NCBI RefSeq assembly: GCF_000005505.3
Contig: NC_016133.3
Span: 57,315,237 to 57,379,236, forward strand
Direction: 5' to 3'
Length of the DNA stretch: 64,000 bases
Origin: Brachypodium distachyon
Lineage: Eukaryota; Streptophyta; Magnoliopsida; Poales; Poaceae
Position numbers and translations under genes: made by a program. Within the stretch, counting starts at the first letter, position 1. Every line of letters begins with the position of its first letter. Below the pieces are notes generated by a model. It did no database searches, had not been told where the DNA came from, and was given only the letters and a program-made list of their open reading frames with translations. Below, piece after piece: positions 34,914 to 44,811 of this stretch.

Positions 34914-36690
34914 ATCAAGCTCATTGTTAGCAGCGTATGTATTCCCTTACTAGTCTTCTGAAGATCATACTGTAAAAGATATAGATATGTGGTCTATTCG
35001 ATCCTCGAAATGCTGCTATCTGTTCTACCCTCTTTCAGGATGCTCTTCTCGTACAGTGCGAAAGTCATCCAGTGTGAGGCTAACCAGGCCCATATGTTAA
35101 GCCGACACAAAGGATGTTATTTTCCAACTCAGTGATCTCTGCAATTGTGCTAAGCAACATCCTGCCTTCCAATTTCGTTTTCTGAGGCGATTTCTTGTCC
35201 TGACCGCTTGAATTTGTGCACGAAACCTGCAACGAAGCAGCCAGCCGGAGTGCCCTGCTGATAGTAGCTCATTCTATTCCGCCCAAATCGTGTGCCTCAG
35301 TGCTTGAACTGGAAAAAAAATTAGATACGGTGATTCTATTTCTAGTGAAAGCGAGTGTGGCCGCTTGGTCTCTAGCCGCAGGGGCAGGCTGCAGCCTACA
35401 CACACAGGTTTCTGGCCTAGAGGAGGCGCCAGGCGGCAGGGGGGAGAGGTTGGTGGTGTCATCCAAGAGGCATTTCCCTGTCCCACAGCACGGCACGGCA
35501 CTATCACGACGGAAGATAGGCAGTGTCACCCTTGCACACGCACCAAAGGACAAGTGCCGCGGCGCGTGGCTTCAGAACGCACAGCCAGGCAGCCGCCTGT
35601 TTTCCTGCCTCCACGAACAAACCAGCTTGGGCTAGCGCTCCTACGATATCTCTCTACGTACGTTTGCTCCACACCATCGCAATGGTTCTCCGGCGATCTA
35701 CGGCCGGCCGGAAAGAGAACCGTAATCACGGAGTCTTTGTTTCCCTGAAAATAGTATTGGAGTACCTCCGTCCCATAAAGATTGACGCGGATTTGAACTA
35801 GATCTAATTTAAAACTGTGCCAATCTTTAGGTAACGGAGGGGTTACAAGTTACACAATTTCATCAGCCGTTGATAACAAGTAGAAATGTAGGATGTCCGA
35901 GGAGAAAGAAAGCAGGGGTCATGCACGTCTCTTGCCGGACGGATCCTTACAAAAGATGGCTCGTCACGACCCTTAGGACGCCTGATGGGCCACTTACCCC
36001 TGTGAATGAACTCTCCTTTCGCCGGTGTATCTGGACTAGGCTCACTGGAGGATTTGTCTCCGCTCCTGTGGCCTGTTGTTTAAGTTATCGGCGCGCAGTG
36101 GTTTTATGGGGTCTCGATCTGATTGGCCCCTTCGCTCTAAACTATAATCTCGAGCTTTTCTGGTCAGCTCCTGCCTTCCCCGCATGTTTAATTAGCCGCG
36201 TACCGCCGAGATTACCGGATTGCCCCGGCTTCGCCCCTTGGGTATCAATATGTTTTGGAGCTAAGCAGCTGCGGCCGAGAGGGCGCCGTTGAGTAAGCAG
36301 CTGCGGCCGGATCCGGCTAGCGTCTGCTTTTCGCAAACGGGTGCTCTTTTGGATGTAGAGACCTTAACGTGTAAACAAAAGTAATCCGCCAAGGTCAAAA
36401 CGACCTTCATTTCTCGCATATCTCAAAAGGCAGTCATCTAGAAATGAATCGTGAGTTCACAACCATGCACGACTCCTACTCTAGGAGTAGTATAGAAGTG
36501 TGACGATTGTTGATCTTTAGCACTTGTGATGTCGACGTCGGGAGTGACAAAGCTGTTTGTCATCTAGAAAGGTCGTGATACGGGTGAAGGCAGGCAGTAT
36601 CCCAAACCAGAAACGAACGGTACGGTGCCCCTGCGGGACGTGGGCACAAGGGTAAATCTCCACCGCCCGGCTGCCATGGCGCGCGGCATC
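34914..36690. other. Intergenic DNA upstream of nitrite reductase
   Basis: No gene is supported. It contains a Stowaway at 35760-35846. The remainder, including several open frames at 35.2-36.3 kb, has no conserved domain. The right end forms the distal nitrite reductase promoter. Confidence 0.5.
35760..35846. mobile_element. Stowaway-type MITE
   Basis: GTACCTCCGTCCCATAAAGA at the left pairs with the inverted AAGATTGGCACAGTTTT.../...GTAACGGAGGGGTTA region at the right, giving an 87-base hairpin-like element with TA flanks. Confidence 0.75.
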
Positions 36691-36713
36691 TGCCCTCTTG
36701 AACTCCCCAAGAG
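36691..36713 (+). promoter_or_regulatory. Nitrate-response-element-like pseudo-palindrome
   Basis: TGCCCTCTT, nine bases, AAGAG. The published plant NRE consensus bound by NLP factors is TGACCCTT, ten bases, AAGAG, so this site matches both half-sites with a small change. It lies about 40 bases upstream of the nitrite reductase TATA box. The match is visible; function is inferred from the consensus and the gene it precedes. Confidence 0.55.
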
Positions 36714-36750
36714 CCAAAAACTCCACCGCACGCCCCTTCCCTCCCAACCA

Positions 36751-36757
36751 TATACAA
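36751..36757 (+). promoter_or_regulatory. TATA box of nitrite reductase
   Basis: TATACAA lies 71 bases before the nitrite reductase ATG. Transcription would start around 36780, which places the ATG at 36775 upstream of, or at the edge of, the mRNA. Confidence 0.6.
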
Positions 36758-36827
36758 CCACACGCACCGCACCCATGGCCACCACCGCCAAATCACAGCA
36801 CCACCACCAGCAGCATCAGCATCATCC

Positions 36828-39706
36828 ATGGCGTCCTCGGCCTCCCTGCAGCGCTTCCTCCCGCCCTCGGCCCACTCCACGCCCTCGTCGTCCCAACGCG
36901 GCCGCCGCGCCCGCCGCCCCGTGCTGCAATGCTCGGCCGTCTCCGCGCCGTCTTCGTCTTCCCCGGCGCCGGCCGCGGGTGCCGTGGCGGCGGAGCGGCT
37001 GGAGCCGCGGGTGGAGCAGCGGGAAGGCGGGTACTGGGTGCTCAAGGAGAAGTACCGGACGGGGCTGAACCCGCAGGAGAAGGTGAAGCTGGGCAAGGAG
37101 CCCATGGCGCTCTTCACGGAGAGCGGCATCAGGGACCTCGCCAAGATCCCCATGGCGGAGATCGACGCCGACAAGCTCGCCAAGGAGGACGTCGACGTGC
37201 GGCTCAAGTGGCTCGGCCTCTTCCACCGCCGCAAGCAGCAGTGTATGCCTGACTCTCTGCTCCCTGCCTGCCGGCTCTCAACTCTGATTAGTTTAAAGCC
37301 ACTAATTATTGCATTTTGCTCTTCGCTGACATGTTCCTTGATCCCCTTTCCTTTCTTGATTGATACTACTACTGTACTACATGCTTGAACTGGATGATTG
37401 GAGCATACTCTGTAAATTCCTTAACTAATTAATGTCTGCATTCAACCACTCCAGCTCCACGTGTCGATAGCCCCGTTGCAGCTCTACGTAATGTTAGCAT
37501 AATCAGTGAACTAGTTTTGTTTTTTTTGCATGCGCATATGGTTTTAACAAAAGGTTTTGCACATTCTTTTTATCTAGTGAATAGTATATTTCTGGTCTCC
37601 ATTTGCAAGCACATGCACATCGGAATTGAATTAATCTCCTGGCATGTTCCCTCTCCATTAGTAGGCTGCAAAACGAAACTTAGAGACAGTCATTAGAAAA
37701 CGGGCTGATTGCTGCACTGTGGAATGAAATCCCTTTTTTAGAAGGCATAGTACTAAGGTGCACCTGAAGAGCCAAGGGCCAGGTATCATAGTCATGGAGA
37801 CGAAACGGCAACCTGGAACGTCCCAATCGCACTTCTCTGCTAGGACGACAGTGATTTCTTTGTTTTCTAATCTTAATTCCAATGCCACCCAGTCTGCCCT
37901 CTGATTAGTTTTATCCAAGTGTGTGCCTATACTAGTCCACCTGGTATCCCATTCGTGACACGTTCCATATTTCCCATGCCAGCTTATTAGTGTCTTTTGT
38001 CCCTTGCTGTCGACTGCAACAATCACTGTTCTGTTCTGTTCTCCAATTTTACCATTCCTCGATTCTTATCGAGGCATTTCCTAGTGGGACTCACTCATTG
38101 GCATTCCATCCATGCTTCCCTGCAGATGGCCGGTTCATGATGCGTCTGAAGCTGCCCAACGGCGTGACGACGAGCGAGCAGACGAGGTACCTGGCGAGCG
38201 TGATCGACAAGTACGGCGAGGAAGGCTGCGCCGACGTGACGACGCGGCAGAACTGGCAGATCCGCGGCGTCACGCTCCCGGACGTGCCGGACATCCTTGA
38301 CGGGCTCCACTCCGTCGGCCTCACCAGCCTCCAGAGCGGCATGGACAACGTGCGCAACCCGGTGGGCAACCCGCTGGCCGGCATCGACCCCGACGAGATC
38401 GTCGACACCCGCCCTTACACCAACCTCCTCTCCTCCTACATCACCAACAACTCCCAGGGCAACCTCGCCGTCACCAACCTGTACGCACGAAAACACACTC
38501 ATCTTGTTCTTCCCACCGATTGCCTCTATCCCAGGGCAAGCACATTTTGAGTTTTGACGTTTTTTTGTGTTATGATCATGGAACGACGACAGGCCGAGGA
38601 AATGGAACGTGTGCGTGATCGGGTCGCACGACCTGTACGAGCACCCGCACATCAACGACCTGGCTTACATGCCGGCGGAGAAGGACGGCAAGTTCGGGTT
38701 CAATCTTCTCGTGGGCGGGTTCATCAGCCCCAAGAGGTGGGGCGAGGCGTTGCCGCTCGACGCCTGGGTGCCCGGCGACGACATCATCCCCGTCTGCAAG
38801 GCCATCCTCGAGGCCTACCGCGACCTCGGCACCAGGGGCAACCGCCAGAAGACCCGCATGATGTGGCTCATCGACGAACTCGTAAGCTCATTTAAACACA
38901 GCGATGATCGAGCACTCATAATGACGGAGGCCTTGATGATTTGATGTTGGATTTGGGTAATAATGCAGGGGATGGAGGTGTTCAGGTCGGAGATCGAGAA
39001 GAGGATGCCGGGCGGGGTCCTGGAGCGGGCGGCGGCGGAGGACATGATCGACAAGGCATGGGAGCGGCGGGACTACCTGGGCGTGCACCCGCAGAAGCAG
39101 CAAGGGCTGTCCTTCGTGGGCCTCCACGTGCCCGTGGGCCGGGTGCAGGCGGCCGACATGTACTCGCTGGCCCGTCTCGCCGACGAGTACGGCTCGGGCG
39201 AGCTCCGGCTCACCGTGGAGCAGAACATCGTGCTCCCAAACGTCCCCAACGACAAAATCCCCTCGCTCCTCGCGGAACCGCTGCTCCAGAAATTCTCGGC
39301 CCAGCCGTCGCTGCTGATGAAGGGGCTGGTGGCGTGCACGGGGAACCAGTTCTGCGGGCAGGCCATCATCGAGACCAAGGCGCGGGCGCTGCGGGTGACC
39401 CGCGACGTGGAGCGGCGGGTGTCCGTGCCCAGGGCCGTCAGGATGCACTGGACGGGATGCCCCAACAGCTGCGCCCAGGTGCAGGTTGCCGACATCGGCT
39501 TCATGGGGTGTCTCACCAAGAACGGCAGCGGCAAGATCGTCGAGGCGGCGGATATCTTTGTCGGGGGACGCGTCGGGAGCGACTCGCACCTCACGGGCGT
39601 GTGGAAGAAGGCCGTGCCATGCGAGGACCTCGTGCCGGTCGTTGCTGACCTCCTCGTTGAGCGATTCGGGGCTGTGCCCAGGGAGAGGGAGGAAGACGAA
39701 GAGTAG
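36828..39706 (+). CDS. NIR1: Ferredoxin-nitrite reductase
   Basis: Chloroplast enzyme that reduces nitrite to ammonium with six electrons from ferredoxin, using siroheme and a 4Fe-4S cluster. Four exons, 36828-37242, 38126-38480, 38593-38881 and 38969-39706, give 598 residues, the usual length. An N-terminal transit peptide (about 30-40 residues rich in S, R, P and A) precedes the mature protein. Seen motifs include GCADVTTRQNWQIRGVTLPD and LTSLQSGMDNVRNPVGNPLA, ferredoxin/siroheme-domain blocks. Four cysteine ligands sit in GLVACTGNQFCG and HWTGCPNSCAQ in the last exon. Basic residues TRGNRQKTR form part of the substrate region. The C terminus is acidic (EREEDEE), as in cereals. Nothing is broken. 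The promoter has a TATA box and an NRE-like site. The closest relatives are cereal NiR genes; identification is secure. Confidence 0.97.
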
Positions 39707-39849
39707 GAGGAGAGCAGAGCGCTGGTCTCCTTTGGTTTGATGTAAAGTAGACAGCGCCATGCTTCAATGGCACGCTTGTTTGTACCACGGTTCGGTTTGA
39801 TCGGCGTTGCACGGGTGCAGCAGTCACAAGTTTTTCACATACGGTACAG

Positions 39850-39995
39850 ATGATGGTTTAATTGATGGTGATAAATAAAGAAGCGGGTTATCCAGCTGTC
39901 CCTTCTTCCCAGTTCTTCAATCCTGTCCTGCTCTGTCAAGATCAAGAGAATGCGGCTCCAACGGCCACGCTATCCTGCAATTCAGACTTTATTCT
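39850..39995 (+). repeat. Direct repeat, first copy (after nitrite reductase)
   Basis: TGATGGTGATAAATAAAGAAGC and the block GCGGCTCCAACGGCCACGCT...TCAGACTTTATT recur at 40556-40665 with an offset of about 692 bases. This copy includes AATAAA at 39874, the best poly(A) signal for nitrite reductase, about 170 bases after the stop. Confidence 0.85.
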
Positions 39996-40555
39996 CCGTG
40001 CAGCGATAACTTGGCGGAACTGCAACCCAATCGTTTTGAAGAGAACCGTCTATATCTCAATTTTAAAACAGGAATAGCAGATCGGCAAGATAAACAACGG
40101 CGGAAGGGCCACACCATGCACCTGTGACGAGGCGGCGTGGAGATGAACCAAATTAATTCTTCAAGTATAACGGGCTCTATGCCTTTGATGCTAGCGGATG
40201 CTCACCCTAGTAGTTGCTGCCACAAGCATCTGACCTTGCGTGATTGATTTGATTGGATTGGATTCATGGCAGAGCTCCGGAATGCTTATTTCTGTATATG
40301 CGATCCAATTAATCTGAATAGCTGTTTGGATTTCTACCGTCATGGTCGCAGCGGTGGCAAGGGAGATAGAATAGGTTGTTGTTAGTTGGGATATAAACGA
40401 GATGCCGGCAGCTAGGCTAAACGCGATCTGGGGCTGCGGCGGCGGAATGAGCCAAGATCAATTAGGAAATATTTAGTCTGTTAGAGGAGATAAAATACGA
40501 AATAAATCCTTCTAAATCAACGGCTGGATTTGCTTGGTAAAAAATCTCGCAGAAT
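39996..40555. other. Spacer between the two direct-repeat copies
   Basis: No gene. Mixed DNA between nitrite reductase and SCP2. Confidence 0.5.
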
Positions 40556-40680
40556 GATGGTGATAAATAAAGAAGCACCTACACTGTCAAGAATTCTAAG
40601 ATCAAGAGAAGTCGCATCATGCGGCTCCAACGGCCACGCTATCCTGCAATTCAGACTTTATTGCAATCCAATCTTTTTGA
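40556..40680 (+). repeat. Direct repeat, second copy (before SCP2)
   Basis: Repeats the segment after nitrite reductase, including the unchanged block GCGGCTCCAACGGCCACGCT. It lies about 300 bases upstream of the SCP2 start codon and may overlap its promoter. Confidence 0.85.
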
Positions 40681-40980
40681 ATACTCAAGACAAAACAGTG
40701 GATGGATTGTAAATCTACTGTAACCATCTTGTAATCTTGCAAACAAATGCAGTTTTAGGCGTGGCGCCAACGGCTAACCGGTAACCACCAAGACAGGGCC
40801 ACCGGCACCCCAGCCGAGTCCCGTGCCTGCACGTCTCCCCGGTAGTTGGAGTTGTACTACTCGCGCTCGCGTCCATTATAGACCCGAGAAGCGTCCATCG
40901 ATCTCCCAAGTTATACAGTCCCGAGATACAGTCCCGAGATCTCCCAAGTCTCACGAATCCGAAGCTCCCGTGCCGCCGCG

Positions 40981-41650
40981 ATGGAGGAGAGCAAGCTCAA
41001 GGCGGCCAGGCTCCTCTTGCAGATGCGCGACCACCTCGCCACCGACGCCGGCAAGGAGCTCGCCGAGAAGGTCGGCTTCGTCTACCAGCTCAACATCTCC
41101 CCCAAGGTACCCGCCGGAATCCCTAACATCCATCCCCTCTCTTCTTCTATGGAATCCCTGTTCATCGCTTGATGCTGCCCCTTGTGATTCGATCTCTCAG
41201 AAGCTTGGCGTCGACGAGGAGATCTTCGTCGTGGACCTCAAGAAGGGCGCCGTCTCCAAAGGTCCAGCTTCCCCACTCTCGATTCGCTCCCCTCCGCCTC
41301 TCAATTTTGGTTTGTCCACTCGTGTTACTGAAGAAATCCGTGTATGTTCTGTTGCTGGTGTTCAGGGCCGTACGAGGGGAAGCCCGACGCGACCTTCACC
41401 TTCACGGACGATGACTTCCTCGCCATCTCCAGCGGCAAGCTGAACCCTCAGATGGCGTTCATTAGGTGAGAACTGAGATCCGACAAGACAAACTCCTATA
41501 CTCTGTACTTGATTCATAGCTTTTTTGGACGATTGTTTTGACTGTATCGTGCTTGTTTGGCTATGCAGGGGTAAACTGAAGATAAAGGGGAGCATAAGCG
41601 CGGCGCAGAAGTTCACGCCGGACATCTTCCCCAAGCCCTCCAAGCTGTAG
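40981..41650 (+). CDS. SCP2: Peroxisomal sterol carrier protein 2 (SCP2)
   Basis: Small lipid-transfer protein that binds fatty acyl-CoA, phospholipids and sterols; plant SCP2 acts in peroxisomes. Four exons, 40981-41106, 41201-41261, 41366-41465 and 41569-41650, join in phase to give 122 residues, the family's usual single-domain size. The SCP2 fold is recognisable: VGFVYQLNIS, then IFVVDLKKGAVSKG, then PDATFTFTDDDFLAISSGKL, then NPQMAFIRGKLKIKGSISAA and QKFTPDIFP. The protein ends in PSKL, so the last three residues SKL are a canonical type-1 peroxisomal targeting signal. A short repeat (ACAGTCCCGAGAT twice) lies just upstream at about 40914-40940. Peroxisomal location follows from SKL and the family. 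Confidence 0.95.
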
Positions 41651-44540
41651 AAAAGCTGGATGGATCACCTTGTCGTGCTCGTGGTCGTCGGTTAATAAGA
41701 GTTTAGTTTTATGCACGCGATGGCAACTGTGGTGTGATCTATAGGAGGGTTGGAGGGATTTGTTACTGGTGAGAGTTTGTTCAGAGCTGCTCTAAAAAAA
41801 AGAATTTGTTCAGAGTTTGTGTGCAATCACCACGCGAACAGCCACATGTTTCAGTGTTTCCTGGTCGGATGATGAATGGCTTGTGAAGCACTTCTTTACT
41901 CGGGTTTTCTTCGATAGAAGATTACGAGTTACTAGTATTGCGATATGTGTTCTCATGCTAAGCTTTCGTCCGAACTTACGAAGATGATGCGACTATTTTT
42001 GGACTTTGCATGCGAACCGTGTTCCGGTGTTCCATCTGTTCCCCTGAAGCTGCAATCTTAATTCCCACGATCTGTCGATCTCGTGAGAAATTCAGGACAT
42101 TCTTATTGCAGTATTTCAGGTTCAGAAATCTTCTATACAGTACTAAAATTCTCACAAGGCAGGTCCTCGGATCAGTACTGGCATCGGGCCGGCGTAATGT
42201 GTGCCATCAAAGCAAAGAAACCGATGCTAAATCGCGTGCAGATGAGCTATTCGTATAGAAGACCTCGTGTTACATGTGACCGATTAGCAAGCATGAACTT
42301 TGTTTAGTAGCCGGAAATTTAAGCGCTAAATCTGAGTTGTGCTTGTATGAAGCTCTTAGTATCAATTCACGAGTCACAATCATGTCCAGGTTTAACCTCA
42401 GCTTTTTTTTTGAGAAGGTTTAACCTCAGCTTTATGCACCGTCAAAACACCACCCCGTGGAACAAAAAGGCCTAAAAATTTGAAAGAAACCGAAATGCAA
42501 TGTTCGAGCCCTATGGGCTATGGCGTGCGCTGAGCCCGCGGGATGCGGCGCAACCGAAGGAGCTAACCCTGGCGGTTCACCGCGCCGCGCCGGGGCATTG
42601 TGCCCAGCGCAGCATCCATGACGTCTAGACGGCACGGCATGTCGGCATCTCTCCTGCCTCTAGGCTCTAGCTCTAAAAAGTTCCTGTTTTTCTGTCGAGG
42701 AAAAGCCGTTTGTTTGTTCGATCTTGTTTCAAATACCGGCGGCGTTATCACACGGCATTGGCAAGATGGCAAGGCGTGTGCTTATCCGAAAGCCCGAGCA
42801 AGAGATCGATCGTCCAGTTGCTTCTCGGTGCCGACCGACAACGGACGTGGAGAGCCGCAACCGCATCAAAAAGCTCCTTTCCCCCATTTTTCCTCGGGAT
42901 GTCGACCGAAATAAATCGCCAAAAGTTGTCTGCACGATCCTCTCCCCAAGCCATATACACTCACGAACTTAATTTTCATCGAACGGATACTTGGATAATA
43001 ATGGTACCACCTGGATTGGATTGCTTTCGATCGGAACACGTTCCGGCTACAGGCGATACACGAGTACGTGTGAGAGAAACGAACTTGATCTCCTCCAGAG
43101 ATTTTCATCATGTTCAGTGTTATCTGCCTCGAGCAAATTAAACACCCGTGCATGTTCAGTGTAAAATTTTCTTGATCATGCGGACGTGCTGCATGAAGTT
43201 TTTGCTGGCCCGGAAATTCGTATGTCAGCTGTACGTTGTACACGAAACTGCGATATCAACACGTCGGAACACAACAACTGGCCCTCGCTTACCAACGATG
43301 AAAGAAGAAGAAGAAGAAAGGGCCTTTTTCGGTTGATCAGTAACCGTGCATTGCAAAGCACGTTCGATTACATAAATATTTTCTTCAGAGAAAGAGAGCT
43401 TTATTGCACACAAATCACGGCTGCAATCAGCCGTCACAACTCGTAAACCACGGTCCATGCGTCAGTTCCATTACTAGCTCCAGCAAAAGAAGCTAATGCA
43501 TGAGCTATACATATCATACTTTGATCCAGAAGCATCTCACTAAGTTTAGTCTCTCTGTTCTTAGGGAGCAACAACTTTGTTTCCTTAGAAGATAACAAAA
43601 TCTTACACTGGTTTTTATATCAGCTTGAATTTTGTTGATGTAGAATAATAAATTTACAATAAGGTGATATAATCATGCATGCATTTTAACGAAGCCTAGT
43701 AGATATAGTATACCAAGCATATTACAGGCACACGAAGATTTAGCCTGCTATGCCAATTATAGTAGAGTTCCATATTAAACCAACAATATTTTTGAAAATT
43801 TTAACATACGTATTTCAAAATTAAAGACATGGACACATTGTTTTTATATAAAAGAAATATCACATAAAAATAAATAGTAGAGCACAAAAACAACAATTAC
43901 TCCATCAGCTGGCAATTATATAAAAGAATATGTGTCACATATAATATTTCTGGTTCTCTACATCTGTACATGTAGCATATGTAAGTTTTGTTGAACTATT
44001 TGTCCATTTGGACTCCTAAAGCCTACTTGATCATTCTATAATTAGTCCCAAAAAAAAGTTTCTTAGGGAACCCATCTTAATACAGCCATCCAATTGGATG
44101 AGGCAAGATGGATCTAGGGAGAGATTGTAGGAGAACTGAATGAATGATGCAATGACATGTGTGCGTAACAACCTAGATGTGCAGTAAAAAAAATGGAGAC
44201 AATTAAGTACAAAAACTAGGAAAAAAAATTTGGCACAATTTATAGGAGTTATTCCTCAAAAAAAAAATTGATAGGAGTTAAGCTGGAAAAAAAAACTCGG
44301 AGTTAAAGATGAGTAGGAGTTATATATTTGCTGTAAAAAAATAGGAGTTAAATGTTTGCTGTCAAAAAAATAAATAGGAGTTAAAAGATTCCTGGAGACT
44401 GGTCAAATTTATCACTTGGCCATTAAACTAGAGTGTAATTTTGTGCTTCTTATATCTGTACAGATAGGATTTTTTGACTGATTCATGTAACTCAAGTACT
44501 ACTGGCAATCATGTACATTAACCATTCTCTTATTATTTAG
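41651..44540. other. Intergenic region upstream of alpha-amylase
   Basis: No gene is supported. 42.4-43.4 kb has several overlapping open frames on both strands but no conserved domain. 43.5-44.5 kb is very AT-rich. From about 44230 to 44385 the unit TAGGAGTTA following a poly-A tract recurs about six times. Confidence 0.5.
44230..44390 (+). repeat. A-tract plus TAGGAGTTA interspersed repeats
   Basis: Six variants of a run of 6-10 A followed by ATAGGAGTTA occur within 160 bases, ending 420 bases before the alpha-amylase start. The spacing is irregular, so it is a degenerate array and not a strict tandem. Confidence 0.75.
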
Positions 44541-44640
44541 CCTTTTTTGGATTGCAACTGACATCTAGTATTGGCCGGTGATTGATGGTCCCGTCGGTTC
44601 CATTTGTGAGCTCACCCGACCGGACGATGGATAAGCAACT
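44541..44640 (+). promoter_or_regulatory. Alpha-amylase gibberellin-response complex, degenerate
   Basis: A pyrimidine box CCTTTT lies at 44541-44546. At 44632-44638 the sequence TAAGCAA, followed by CTCCGGCCGACAT, aligns with the classical GARE context of cereal high-pI amylases, TAACAAA then CTCCGGCCGACAT, with two changed bases inside the GARE core. The TATCCA box that normally follows is absent; instead ATGGATA (a TATCCAT box on the minus strand) overlaps the GARE at 44627-44633. The gibberellin response could therefore be altered. Confidence 0.6.
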
Positions 44641-44705
44641 CCGGCCGACATCACAGGTCACAGCATACCAGAAAAAAAGGACCGCGGCATTCAGGCATTC
44701 TGCGC

Positions 44706-44713
44706 TATAAATA
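44706..44713 (+). promoter_or_regulatory. TATA box of alpha-amylase
   Basis: TATAAATA, 106 bases before the amylase ATG, at the standard cereal amylase position. Confidence 0.8.
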
Positions 44714-44811
44714 CCTGGCCAGAGACACCAGCTGAATCCATCAGTTCCGATCGTCCTGTTCTAAAGTGTTGCAAGTTGTAACTAGCTTCATCCTGTGCCG
44801 CGCTGAAGAAC

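Noticed and set aside
36775..37068. Upstream ATG overlapping the nitrite reductase start in another frame, suggesting a regulatory uORF
   Set aside because: The TATA box at 36751 predicts transcription from about 36780, so this ATG is probably upstream of the mRNA start; the open frame is a GC-rich shadow.
42600..43446. Several 60-140 codon frames on both strands between SCP2 and alpha-amylase
   Set aside because: They overlap one another on opposite strands, have no familiar domain and no common splice pattern.
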